This document shows, piece by piece, positions 7,687 to 14,609 of a stretch of 30,550 nt of DNA (positions within the stretch are counted from its first letter, which is position 1; every line of letters begins with the position of its first letter). Position numbers and translations under genes: made by a program. The stretch lies in the NCBI GenBank assembly GCA_049289035.1, contig JBAQIV010000009.1, positions 1 to 30,550 of the forward strand, written 5' to 3'. The stretch is from JAPUDQ01 sp049289035 (GTDB taxonomy: Bacteria > Patescibacteriota > Saccharimonadia > Saccharimonadales > Saccharimonadaceae). The notes under the pieces are model-generated. The model saw nothing but the letters and a program-made list of their open reading frames with translations, searched no databases and was not told the origin of the DNA.

Positions 7687-7724
7687 CAGGCCGAAGCAAT
7701 AGATACCCCCCCTACATATGCGTC

Positions 7725-8096
7725 TTAGACTCTTGTAGATGATCCTTCTGTCAGCAACTCTTTTACGTATACCCCAGAAGCGGCTATGAACCCGAGCGCC
7801 ATCGCAAATGTCAGCCACGGATTATCCTCTCCCATTAGTGCACCACCAGTAACAATTGAGATGACTACACTCACAAGCGCAAGGTTTGCCTGAACTTTGC
7901 GCTTTGTCTTTATGGCGTACATAATTGCATGTGCGAGCAGGCCCAGTGCAACTATGACGTGTAGCGCCAACACCGTCCATACTATGCCAGACATATCGTC
8001 CAGCTTAAATTCCGTCACGGTCATGAGCATAACCCCCAGCACGAATTCTGCTATCAGCATACCCAGTAGGTTCTGTAACAATTTCTTTGTCGTCAT
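7725..8096 (-). CDS. Small four-helix membrane protein, unknown function
   Basis: 123 aa from ATG 8096, chosen because AAAGGGGGA stands just upstream; a longer reading to 8144 would overlap the previous gene and lacks a ribosome site. Four hydrophobic segments (about 8-28, 36-56, 67-87, 92-108) with short loops. It is the last gene of the run that starts with the CsoR-like regulator. I do not recognise a family. Confidence 0.7.
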   Translation of the reverse strand: MTTKKLLQNLLGMLIAEFVLGVMLMTVTEFKLDDMSGIVWTVLALHVIVALGLLAHAIMYAIKTKRKVQANLALVSVVISIVTGGALMGEDNPWLTFAMALGFIAASGVYVKELLTEGSSTRV

Positions 8097-8115
8097 ATAT
8101 CCCCCTTTGTTATCA

Positions 8116-8586
8116 CTATGCCGCCTGGAGAGCGGCAATGTCAATCTTTTTCATCTGCATCATTGCCTGTATGGCCTGAGGGCGGCCACCCATAAGTTCT
8201 CCCATATTTTTTGGCACAATCTGCCAGCTGACACCAAACCGATCTTTGCACCAGCCGCATTGTTCGTTTTCAGGATGCGCTGAGAGTTTTTCCCAGTAGT
8301 AGTCAATTTCGGCTTGATCTTCACAGGTCACCATGAACGACACCGCCTCATTAAACCTATACTGTGGTCCGCCGTCGAGACACATAAACCGTTGGCCATC
8401 GAGTTCAAACAGACCTGTAATGACCCTGCCGCTCATATCTTTAAAATGCTCATCGAGCGATTCGTCCGGGTATCTTTCGACATGTACGACGCGCGAATTG
8501 GGAAAGATGCTACAATAGTAATCCATCGCCTCTTCAGCCTGCCTGTCAAACCATAGAAACGGTGTTATTTTTTGGATAATTGTCAT
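8116..8586 (-). CDS. VOC family (PhnB-like) protein
   Basis: 156 aa. The pattern ITPFLWFDRQAEEAMDYYCSIF..SRV, MCLDGG and AVSFMVTCEDQAEIDYYWEKL..ENEQCGWCKDRFGVSWQIVP is the PhnB-like/3-demethylubiquinone methyltransferase-named subgroup of the vicinal oxygen chelate fold (PF06983). These are not methyltransferases in practice; the substrate is unknown. It overlaps the upstream DUF1801 gene by 4 bp, so translation is coupled. Confidence 0.85.
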   Translation of the reverse strand: MTIIQKITPFLWFDRQAEEAMDYYCSIFPNSRVVHVERYPDESLDEHFKDMSGRVITGLFELDGQRFMCLDGGPQYRFNEAVSFMVTCEDQAEIDYYWEKLSAHPENEQCGWCKDRFGVSWQIVPKNMGELMGGRPQAIQAMMQMKKIDIAALQAA

Positions 8587-9014
8587 TGTTTACCTTCTTT
8601 ATGCGATTTCATCTTACACGCATTTTGTATCATACGTCTGAGAACCTTAGTATCAACCTGGCTCAGTGACTTGATGTAGAGACACCCCTTACCTTTTCGA
8701 TGCGGACCGAGCGTATCAAGCAGCGCATTATTCTCGGCCGTTTCATCATAATAAATCAGCCCATAGAGCACGAGCTCGGCTTTGCGTGGTGAAAACCCGA
8801 TTTTCATCCACTCAGCTTCTTTGCCCGAAGCGTACCTGTACGTTTGTGTGCCGAAGCCAATGATACTCGCACCCCACATCGCAGGTGCTTCGCCAGTTAC
8901 TTCAGACATTATTTTCAGCAAAGCTCGCGCATCATCTCGTCTGGTAACGTCATCGACCGATTCAATAAAAGCCACGGGGTCTGCTTGGTTTCGCTTCGTT
9001 TTAATCTCTGCCAT
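8583..9014 (-). CDS. DUF1801 (YdhG-like) protein
   Basis: 143 aa from the second of two adjacent ATGs (9014), which sits 5 nt from GGAG; ATG 9017 is only 2 nt away from it. The core APAMWGASIIGFGTQTYRY followed by PRKAELVLYGLIY and GKGCLYIKSLSQVD matches DUF1801. This fold includes B. subtilis YdhG/Fra, described as a frataxin-like iron chaperone; extending that role here is inference. A second DUF1801 gene lies in the same run. Confidence 0.8.
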   Translation of the reverse strand: MAEIKTKRNQADPVAFIESVDDVTRRDDARALLKIMSEVTGEAPAMWGASIIGFGTQTYRYASGKEAEWMKIGFSPRKAELVLYGLIYYDETAENNALLDTLGPHRKGKGCLYIKSLSQVDTKVLRRMIQNACKMKSHKEGKQ

Positions 9015-9030
9015 CATTGCTCCTTTTTCG

Positions 9031-9297
9031 CTACAATCTTTCCTCTATCACCACGACGACTTCGTTCCCGACAGTTTTACCAATTTTTTTGAGTACCGCA
9101 CCGGTAATCGGCAGCATATGCACTCCTCCGCCCATAGCCATAAACGAACTTTGAAACGGCTCGCCGTCAAACGTCCCTCGTACTTTTACGGCACCTTTTG
9201 TGCCAAATACTTTCGTGGACTCTGGCCATATAAGATACGTCCAGCCGCCTTTGTGCGGTGACTTCTGTATAGTCGCGGTAAACTGTGCGACAGACAT
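9031..9297 (-). CDS. DUF1905 domain protein
   Basis: 88 aa. The start overlaps the previous stop as TAATG (9299-9295), which is why the longer in-frame reading to 9378 is rejected. The single small beta-barrel-like domain with FTATIQKSPHKGGWTYLIWP, KGAVKVRGTFDGEPFQSSFMAMGGGVHMLPI and VGNEVVVVIEE is DUF1905. The function is unknown. Confidence 0.8.
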   Translation of the reverse strand: MSVAQFTATIQKSPHKGGWTYLIWPESTKVFGTKGAVKVRGTFDGEPFQSSFMAMGGGVHMLPITGAVLKKIGKTVGNEVVVVIEERL

Positions 9298-9713
9298 TAT
9301 TTGACCAGCGTCATAACCCAAGCTGCGAGCATGAGACGTACGAGTGCTTCGCCACTCATAATCGCAATTTGCGGCCATTTGTAGTGTTTGGGTGTGCGAC
9401 TAAATAGCACCGCTGATACCTGCGCTGGCATCACGAAACCGAGCCAGACAAAAAAGGCAAGTTTGTAAAACTCAAGGCCCACGTTGAGACTCAGAAAATG
9501 CGCAAGTACATACGCCGAAACCACTGTCACGGCGAGTTGGATTGCATACGTTGCACCCATGTCTTTCATGAGCGCCTGCTGTTCGGCCTTGCTCAGCTTG
9601 TTAAATCCGTGGATTTCACCCCATTTTTTCTGAAACGGCACGCTATACCAAAACGCTCCGACCGCAAACATGATGACCGTCCCCGCCACTACGTCCCACA
9701 CATTGACTTCCAT
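9297..9713 (-). CDS. DUF1761 membrane protein
   Basis: 138 aa with four hydrophobic helices (about 8-26, 53-76, 85-104, 113-136). The opening MEVNVWDVVAGTVIMFAVGAFWYS and the loop FQKKWGEIHGF are typical of DUF1761, a family of unknown function. GGAGGAAAGAGG precedes the ATG. It lies 12 nt after the DUF1801 gene. Confidence 0.8.
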   Translation of the reverse strand: MEVNVWDVVAGTVIMFAVGAFWYSVPFQKKWGEIHGFNKLSKAEQQALMKDMGATYAIQLAVTVVSAYVLAHFLSLNVGLEFYKLAFFVWLGFVMPAQVSAVLFSRTPKHYKWPQIAIMSGEALVRLMLAAWVMTLVK

Positions 9714-9725
9714 ACCTCTTTCCTC

Positions 9726-10079
9726 CTATAGTGTTAATTCATTGACGCGGTGAGCTACAACGCGCCGGATAAGTTCAACTGGTAGTGGCTTTTCAAGTGG
9801 AAATTGCACCGAACCCTTACCTTGCTTGTAGGTGGAGAATTCATTTTTAAATGCCACATGTGTCGTCGGTAGTGCATACAAACCGATATGGTGTGCGTAG
9901 CCAGCAAAATACACTAGTGGTTTACCGCGGAGTTTGTACGCGGGCATACCATAGGCAATCGATTCGGTCGCCTCAGGTGCACACTCCGATACAATTTTTT
10001 GTATGGTCTCCAATCGCGTTCGCACTTCGCCGTCAAATTGTGCAATATACGTATCTACCTCGTTCACGACTTTTTTCAC
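9726..10079 (-). CDS. DUF1801 (YdhG/frataxin-like) protein
   Basis: 117 aa from GTG 10079, 4 nt after the thioredoxin stop; the longer reading to 10163 runs inside thioredoxin. The signature ECAPEATESIAYGMPAYKLRGKPLVYFAGYAHHIGLY, then PLPVELIRRVVAHRVNEL, is a textbook DUF1801 domain. Relatives include the B. subtilis iron chaperone YdhG. Placement directly after thioredoxin under a sulfur-type regulator makes an iron-sulfur link plausible but unproven. Confidence 0.85.
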   Translation of the reverse strand: MKKVVNEVDTYIAQFDGEVRTRLETIQKIVSECAPEATESIAYGMPAYKLRGKPLVYFAGYAHHIGLYALPTTHVAFKNEFSTYKQGKGSVQFPLEKPLPVELIRRVVAHRVNELTL

Positions 10080-10083
10080 ACTC

Positions 10084-10419
10084 TCATTGTAACAGATCGT
10101 GTAGCTCACCCTCGAGCACCTGCTGCGGCCTGGCGCCCACAAGTTCTTTGACGACTTTGCCATTTTTAAATACTTGCATGTTGGGGATACCTTGCACGCT
10201 GTATTCCTGGGCTAACCGGCCATTGTCAGCTGATTCTTCGACGTTGACTTTGACGACATCAAGTTTGTCGTCAAGCTTCTTGCCGAGTGCTTCGAGAATC
10301 GGTGCCATCATGCGACACGGAGGGCACCAGACCGCCCAAAAATCGACGAGCACAAGCTTGTCGCTTTTGAGGACCTTTTCTTCGAATTGTTGCTGAGTTG
10401 TTATGTTATGCAGTGCCAT
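10084..10419 (-). CDS. trxA: Thioredoxin
   Basis: 111 aa, normal length. LVLVDFWAVWCPPCRMMAPILEAL has the redox pair in the form WCPPC instead of the usual WCGPC; the cis-Pro loop is SVQGIPNMQVFKNGKVV. A Pro at that position shifts the redox potential in other thioredoxins. AGGAGG lies 10 nt before the ATG. The gene begins 1 nt after the CsoR-like stop, so it is expected to be controlled with it. Confidence 0.93.
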   Translation of the reverse strand: MALHNITTQQQFEEKVLKSDKLVLVDFWAVWCPPCRMMAPILEALGKKLDDKLDVVKVNVEESADNGRLAQEYSVQGIPNMQVFKNGKVVKELVGARPQQVLEGELHDLLQ

Positions 10420-10420
10420 A

Positions 10421-10684
10421 TTATAAATACCTCCTAATACTTGTTAATAATTGCTTGGCTTCCTTGTGTGGTCGCCTGGTATCGGCGCAGGCTTCAAGCG
10501 AATCCTCGATAATCAATCGTTTGAGCGACTTCACCCCACCCTCTACTGCATTGATTTGCTGCAATACTTTATCACAACCAGCGCGTCCCTCGCCTGACGC
10601 CCTAGCGAGTGCTTCGAGTTGCCCAATTATCTTGTTGATTCTCACTTCATAGTTCATCGGTATTTCTGCTCTCTGCTTCTCCAT
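10421..10684 (-). CDS. CsoR-family repressor with CstR-type (persulfide-sensor) cysteine pattern
   Basis: 87 aa, all helical. The core VRINKIIGQLEALARASGEG and KSLKRLIIEDSLEAC matches DUF156/CsoR. Cys37 and Cys66 are 29 residues apart, as in CsoR (Cys36/Cys65) and CstR (Cys31/Cys60), but the copper-binding His of CsoR is Ser62 here. Loss of that His is what separates the persulfide sensor CstR from copper sensors. The divergent neighbour is a rhodanese and the next gene a thioredoxin, which fits sulfur stress sensing. It heads an eight-gene run. Start alternatives are Met1 and Met10. Confidence 0.82.
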   Translation of the reverse strand: MEKQRAEIPMNYEVRINKIIGQLEALARASGEGRAGCDKVLQQINAVEGGVKSLKRLIIEDSLEACADTRRPHKEAKQLLTSIRRYL

Positions 10685-10780
10685 TACTTTCTCTTAGTCT
10701 TCCCACCTAACCATCTTGCGATTTCTCCACGCTCCTCCGCTCTTCCGCTCTTTTATTATGCTCTTTTGCATCTTTCCTCA

Positions 10781-10804
10781 TATACTATACTGGAGTATAG
10801 TATA
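10781..10804. promoter_or_regulatory. Palindromic operator between CsoR-like repressor and rhodanese
   Basis: TATACTATACT (10781-10791), GG, AGTATAGTATA (10794-10804): a perfect 11-bp inverted repeat with a 2-bp spacer. It lies 38 bp before the rhodanese start and about 100 bp before the regulator start. Its ATACT..AGTAT core resembles ATAC-GTAT-flanked operators of CsoR/CstR proteins. TATAGT within it could serve as a -10. Confidence 0.7.
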
Positions 10805-10841
10805 GATTGTAAAGTAATTGTCATATGACAAGGAGAGAGGC

Positions 10842-11237
10842 GTGAGCAAACGAACTATCATCGCAATCATCATCGGCATGGCTATAATTATCGGTCTCGT
10901 ACTATGGGCATCGGCCAACCCGTCCCGTACTACTGGCTCGTCCTCCCCTAGCCCGACACCAGTAACCCTTGCGGCAGGTACCCATTTGTACGACGTACGT
11001 ACGACCGAAGAGTACGCGGCCGGACATGCCCAGTTTGCTGACAACTGGCCACTCGCTGATATCGAAGCTGGCAAATTGCCCAGCATCGAAAAAGACGCAA
11101 CGATTGCTGTATACTGCCGTAGTGGTAATCGCTCGGCCCAAGCTAAATCACTCCTCGAAAAAGCTGGCTTTACCAACGTAAAAGACATCGGCGGCCTCGA
11201 CAAACTCAAAGACTACGGCCTCCAAATCGTAAAATAA
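10842..11237 (+). CDS. Membrane-anchored single-domain rhodanese
   Basis: 131 aa from GTG 10842, chosen for the AGGAGAGAGG just before it; a TTG at 10818 has no such site. An N-terminal helix (about 4-24, TIIAIIIGMAIIIGLVLWA) anchors a short Ser/Pro linker and an external rhodanese domain with LYDVRTTEEYAAGHA and catalytic loop CRSGNRS. It would transfer sulfane sulfur at the cell surface. It is divergent from the CstR-like repressor across a palindrome, the same pairing seen in sulfide-detoxifying cst operons. Confidence 0.9.
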   Translation: MSKRTIIAIIIGMAIIIGLVLWASANPSRTTGSSSPSPTPVTLAAGTHLYDVRTTEEYAAGHAQFADNWPLADIEAGKLPSIEKDATIAVYCRSGNRSAQAKSLLEKAGFTNVKDIGGLDKLKDYGLQIVK

Positions 11238-11252
11238 TGCACTCACACTTTT

Positions 11253-11837
11253 CTATTTGTTACTGCCAGATTTTTCCTTGCTCACGATACGCGTACGGTA
11301 CTCGTCTGCCATCATAAATGTTGTCCTGTCCTTTACCCTGTCAACAAACAATATGCCGTCAAGATGATCAGTCTCATGCTGAAACACATGCGCGACAAAC
11401 CCATCAAGTACCTCCATGTGTTCAACGCCATTTTCGTCATACCACGACGCATGAATTTTCTGGTAACGCAATGCCCTGCCGAACAGCGTATCGTTGCCAC
11501 GACCCGCGCTGATACACCCCTCCCACATGCCCACTCGCCTGCCTATACCTTCGTAACGAGGATTGATGATAATGCTTTCGAATCGTTCGCGATCAGGCCG
11601 ATTTTTGGTAGGCTTTATCGCGATTAGCGCCAACGCCTTGCCTACGCCAACTTGCGGCGCAGCCAAGCCCACGCCTGATGCTTCTTTTTCGACTGTGTAA
11701 CGCATGTCGCTAATCAACTGCTGTACTATGTTTGATCCTATGTCGGTAGGATTAATTGCGGCTGCTTTCGTACGTAATATCGGGTTACCAAACCGTGTGA
11801 ATTTCAACGTTTTAATAGGTGCGGTAGTTTTATTCAT
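11253..11837 (-). CDS. def: Peptide deformylase
   Basis: 194 aa. All three metal-site motifs are present: GVGLAAPQVG, EGCISAGRG (normally EGCLS) and QHETDHLDGILFVDR. The enzyme removes the formyl group from new N-termini. Ile in motif 2 and the following AGRGND are departures from the common EGCLSVPG. The start overlaps the kinase gene by ATGA. It is the last of four coupled genes (TrhO, NUDIX, kinase, deformylase) and converges with the rhodanese gene, with no obvious terminator in the 15-bp gap. Confidence 0.93.
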   Translation of the reverse strand: MNKTTAPIKTLKFTRFGNPILRTKAAAINPTDIGSNIVQQLISDMRYTVEKEASGVGLAAPQVGVGKALALIAIKPTKNRPDRERFESIIINPRYEGIGRRVGMWEGCISAGRGNDTLFGRALRYQKIHASWYDENGVEHMEVLDGFVAHVFQHETDHLDGILFVDRVKDRTTFMMADEYRTRIVSKEKSGSNK

Positions 11838-12490
11838 ATTTTGAGCTCCGCTAGTTTTTTATCTATTTTCTCGAGCACAAGATCATGGTCGAACACATTA
11901 TTATCATGCAGTGTTATATCAGGCTGATAGTGCTCGAGATATCGCTTCAGATGAATCTGCTGGTCGGGGATTAACGTGTACAGCCTCTCTTCACTCGTCG
12001 TTGGCGTATCACCACGTGCACGGATAAGCTCACGCATTTTTTCTTCGGACAGGTCATAGGCAATTGTAAATTGTTCATACCCAGCTGATTCAAATATCGG
12101 CAAGATCCTATCAAAGTACCAGGTGATTATACCGTCTCGAATAATGAGGCCGTTATGCGTCAGTGCATCAAGTCGACGATACAAACTCATCGAGTATTGC
12201 CACGTGATATGATGTAGCTCATCTGTCCCTTTCAGCTCTGGATATTTTTCAAGCAAGACCCGTTTGATCCCATCGTTTTCAAGTCGTAGACCATGAAGCT
12301 CTTCGGCAATTTTACGAGCCAGTGTGGATTTGCCAACCGCACTACCGCCCGCAAATACCACGAGCAGCTTAGGATTTTCGACATGAAGATTGGGTAAGTG
12401 AGCAAAATAATTTTCGTCCAAAAACGTTTCGATTGCAGGGTCTATACCAACATCTGGATCGTTTCTATAACGAGGTGAAAGTTTTCTCAC
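11834..12490 (-). CDS. P-loop kinase, zeta-toxin/AAA_33-like
   Basis: 218 aa from GTG 12490, overlapping the NUDIX stop as TAGTG. Walker A is VVFAGGSAVGKSTLARKIAE; a following DGIKRVLLEKY resembles the substrate region of zeta-toxin-like and small-molecule kinases. A helix-rich remainder contains REL-type arginines (MRELIRARGDTPTTSEERL) like a lid. The substrate is unknown. No antitoxin-like gene is adjacent, which speaks against a toxin-antitoxin pair. Confidence 0.75.
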   Translation of the reverse strand: MRKLSPRYRNDPDVGIDPAIETFLDENYFAHLPNLHVENPKLLVVFAGGSAVGKSTLARKIAEELHGLRLENDGIKRVLLEKYPELKGTDELHHITWQYSMSLYRRLDALTHNGLIIRDGIITWYFDRILPIFESAGYEQFTIAYDLSEEKMRELIRARGDTPTTSEERLYTLIPDQQIHLKRYLEHYQPDITLHDNNVFDHDLVLEKIDKKLAELKI

Positions 12491-13077
12491 TAACTTGCTC
12501 CTGGTGCGCCACGTTTGTAGCTAAGACCGATCGACTGCGGCTTGTCGAGTGAGTAGTTCGTAGCGTCTATCTGCACCATAGCGTCGATATGGTCTAGCAA
12601 AAATTCGTATATGTATGCCACGTCGGCCAGCAACGTACCGTCGCGGGCGCCAGTCGCCAACTCATCACGCGTGAGCCATCGTATATCAGCCGATTCATCA
12701 ACGGCAACATGGCGAGACGGCAAGCCGCTTGCTACAAAGGCATAGCATAGATCGCTATGATAATGATCGTTGCCGACATTGTGCGTGTTCACCAGTAGCG
12801 GCGTTGGGTGCGTCACATTGCCTGCTTGTTTTGGGCGGTCAGCGGTGTATTGCACCACAGTAAGTTCATATGGGGTATAGCCGCTTTCTTCTTCTAGCTC
12901 ATGCGCGACCGTTTGCCACGGCGTTTCGTCAAGTTCAATATGCCCGCCAATTTGCATGAGCACCTCAATCTTTTTATGAAAATGCACTAGGTATTTCCAC
13001 TCGTCATTTTCCTTGCGCACAATGTAGGCGCTGACGGTCATATCGTGTTGATTGGGTTGTGTATGAATATGCGGCAT
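12490..13077 (-). CDS. NUDIX hydrolase
   Basis: 195 aa. The NUDIX box GGHIELDETPWQTVAHELEE-ESGY matches G-x5-E-x7-RE-x2-EE-x-G except that the Arg is His. The N-terminus MTVSAYIVRKENDEWKYLVHFHKK is typical of the fold. The substrate (nucleoside diphosphate derivative) cannot be predicted. The ATG shares its A with the TrhO stop (TAATG), so it is translated by coupling. Confidence 0.88.
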   Translation of the reverse strand: MPHIHTQPNQHDMTVSAYIVRKENDEWKYLVHFHKKIEVLMQIGGHIELDETPWQTVAHELEEESGYTPYELTVVQYTADRPKQAGNVTHPTPLLVNTHNVGNDHYHSDLCYAFVASGLPSRHVAVDESADIRWLTRDELATGARDGTLLADVAYIYEFLLDHIDAMVQIDATNYSLDKPQSIGLSYKRGAPGAS

Positions 13078-13967
13078 TAGACTAATGAGCCTTTACGACA
13101 TTTTTCACTGTGAAATAGCCTATCAGAATCTTGTTTGCAATCTTCACATATCAGCACTAAGTCGTTGCATTCGGGCAGGGCGCAGTTTTCGTAGTTGCTG
13201 GTTGCACCGCTACAGTGGATGCACTGGCCGATCGTTTTGGCATGGTCGGAAAAATTCATGCCCATGCGGCCATCGAACACGTACAAGTTGCCTTCCCATA
13301 AGCCGTCGTCGCCATAAGCTTCACCGTATTTGACGATGCCGCCGTCGATTTGGTAGACGTCTGTGAAGCCGCGTTGTTTCATCATGGCACTGAGCAGTTC
13401 GCAGCGCACGCCGCCCGTGCAATAGCTAATAACTTTTTTGTTTTTTAGCTCGTCGTATTTGCCACTGTCGAGCTCACGTTTGAAATCGCGCGAGGTGCGC
13501 GTGTCAGGCACAACAGCATTTTTAAATTGGCCGACTGCCGCCTCGTATTGGTTGCGGCCGTCAAAAAATACCACGTCGTCACCAAATGTTTCAACCATAG
13601 CATTGACTTCATGCGGCTTCAAATGCGGGCCCGTGCCGACTACGCCCGTTTCGTCGATTTCGATTTCATCCCACGTTTCGAACGCGACCAATTCTTTTTT
13701 GACCTTCACGCTCATACGCGGAAAATTATCGCGCCCGCCGTCACTCCATTTCCATAGTATGTCTTTGAAACCAGGAAATTCTTTCGTCTTTTTGATATAG
13801 GCCTTGAGGTCTTCCAGTTCGCCGCCGACCGTGCCATTGATGCCTTGCGAGCTCACCAGTATACGACCGCGAAGACCGAGGCTATCGCACAGTGTCTTCT
13901 GCCACAGTTTCAAAGTTTCGGGGTCCTTGACGGGGGTAAATTTGTAGTAGAGCAGTATCTTTTGCAT
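13077..13967 (-). CDS. trhO: tRNA uridine-34 hydroxylase TrhO (rhodanese family)
   Basis: 296 aa from ATG 13967. A -10 box TACAAT lies 6 nt before the ATG and the divergent gene starts 28 bp away, so the longer in-frame reading to 14195 is rejected. The N-terminal domain (ILLYYKFTPVKDPETLKLWQ, GRILVSSQGINGTVGG) and a rhodanese domain with catalytic VISYCTGGVRCE match the YceA/YbfQ family that makes 5-hydroxyuridine at the wobble position. The C-terminus is cysteine-rich (CIHCSG, CALPEC, CEDC, HSEKC), probably binding zinc. It heads a four-gene coupled run. Confidence 0.9.
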   Translation of the reverse strand: MQKILLYYKFTPVKDPETLKLWQKTLCDSLGLRGRILVSSQGINGTVGGELEDLKAYIKKTKEFPGFKDILWKWSDGGRDNFPRMSVKVKKELVAFETWDEIEIDETGVVGTGPHLKPHEVNAMVETFGDDVVFFDGRNQYEAAVGQFKNAVVPDTRTSRDFKRELDSGKYDELKNKKVISYCTGGVRCELLSAMMKQRGFTDVYQIDGGIVKYGEAYGDDGLWEGNLYVFDGRMGMNFSDHAKTIGQCIHCSGATSNYENCALPECNDLVLICEDCKQDSDRLFHSEKCRKGSLV

Positions 13968-13973
13968 AGTTCT

Positions 13974-13988
13974 ATTGTAGCGTATAAT
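13974..13988. promoter_or_regulatory. Back-to-back -10 boxes of two divergent leaderless genes
   Basis: Minus strand TACAAT (13979-13974) ends 6 nt before the trhO ATG; plus strand TATAAT (13983-13988) ends 6 nt before the ATG at 13995. Only 3 bp separate the boxes, and the whole gap between start codons is 27 bp, so each -35 region must lie inside the other gene. Confidence 0.65.
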
Positions 13989-13994
13989 GAGGGT

Positions 13995-14474
13995 ATGAGC
14001 CTCACAAAAGATGACATCGCTTTGCTGCGTGACATGATGGTCCAAACTATCATGGAAGTTGTGGGGCCGATGTTTGAGCAGCAAACCGAAGACTTGGGCG
14101 GACGGATCGATAAAGTTGAGGGTCGCATGGACAAGCTTGAGGGTTGCATGGACAAGCTCGAGGGTCGCATGGACAAGCTTGAGAACGAAGTGCACGATTT
14201 GCAGCGCGAGTTTCGCGACTTCAAATCCTACATGACTTCACGCCTTGATGCTCTGGATACCAAAGTTGACCACCTCGAAGAACTGTACAATCAACGTTTT
14301 GGTTACGTCGAAGAAGACGTCACGACCCTGTATCAGCTGGTGCAAAAACTCGAAGACGGCACTAAGGAAGAAAAAGTCTTTGCCGAAAAAGCCATCGTCA
14401 AACACCTACCCGCCATCTACCGCGCCGTCACCGCCATCGCCAAAAAATACAACCTTGACTTGTCGAACGCCTAA
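13995..14474 (+). CDS. Coiled-coil protein with 21-bp heptad repeats
   Basis: 159 aa from ATG 13995. After a short head (SLTKDDIALLRDMMVQTIMEV) the protein is a nearly continuous coiled coil with exact seven-residue repeats (GRMDKLE units, about residues 36-63), then another helical segment to the end. No membrane segment or signal is seen. Similar short coiled-coil proteins occur in many CPR genomes without a known role. A readthrough into the ABC genes 135 bp downstream is possible. Confidence 0.7.
   Translation: MSLTKDDIALLRDMMVQTIMEVVGPMFEQQTEDLGGRIDKVEGRMDKLEGCMDKLEGRMDKLENEVHDLQREFRDFKSYMTSRLDALDTKVDHLEELYNQRFGYVEEDVTTLYQLVQKLEDGTKEEKVFAEKAIVKHLPAIYRAVTAIAKKYNLDLSNA
14100..14183 (+). 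repeat. Tandem 21-bp repeats coding for a heptad
   Basis: Three near-identical 21-bp units (14121-14141, 14142-14162, 14163-14183; GGTCGCATGGACAAGCTTGA plus G) preceded by a decayed fourth (14100-14120). Units 1 and 3 are identical and unit 2 differs at two bases, so copy number may vary between strains. Confidence 0.9.
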
Positions 14475-14500
14475 ATCACCTGCTACACTATACAAAATAT

Positions 14501-14573
14501 GTACGTCAGCACGTACCTCTACTCTTGGCTACGTTAGGGCACGCCTAACCACTAGCGAATCGTCACGATCGCT
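14501..14573 (+). promoter_or_regulatory. Three consecutive hairpins in the leader before the ABC genes
   Basis: GTACGT/ACGTAC (14501-14516), GTTAGG/CCTAAC (14533-14549) and AGCGA-A-TCG/CGA-TCGCT (14554-14573) lie in the 135-bp gap before the GTG at 14610. No U-run follows the last one. A possible -10 (TATACT, 14576-14581) comes after it. They could be a weak terminator for the coiled-coil gene or an RNA leader; no known riboswitch is recognised. Confidence 0.4.
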
Positions 14574-14609
14574 CTTATACTACATTACATACTCTAAGAA
14601 AGGATAAAC

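Noticed and set aside
11834..12490. Zeta toxin of a toxin-antitoxin pair
   Set aside because: No small antitoxin gene is adjacent and the gene is embedded in a housekeeping run with deformylase and TrhO.
13968..14195. 76-residue N-terminal extension of TrhO with KLVHATL repeats
   Set aside because: The repeats are the antisense of the 21-bp heptad repeats in the divergent coiled-coil gene.
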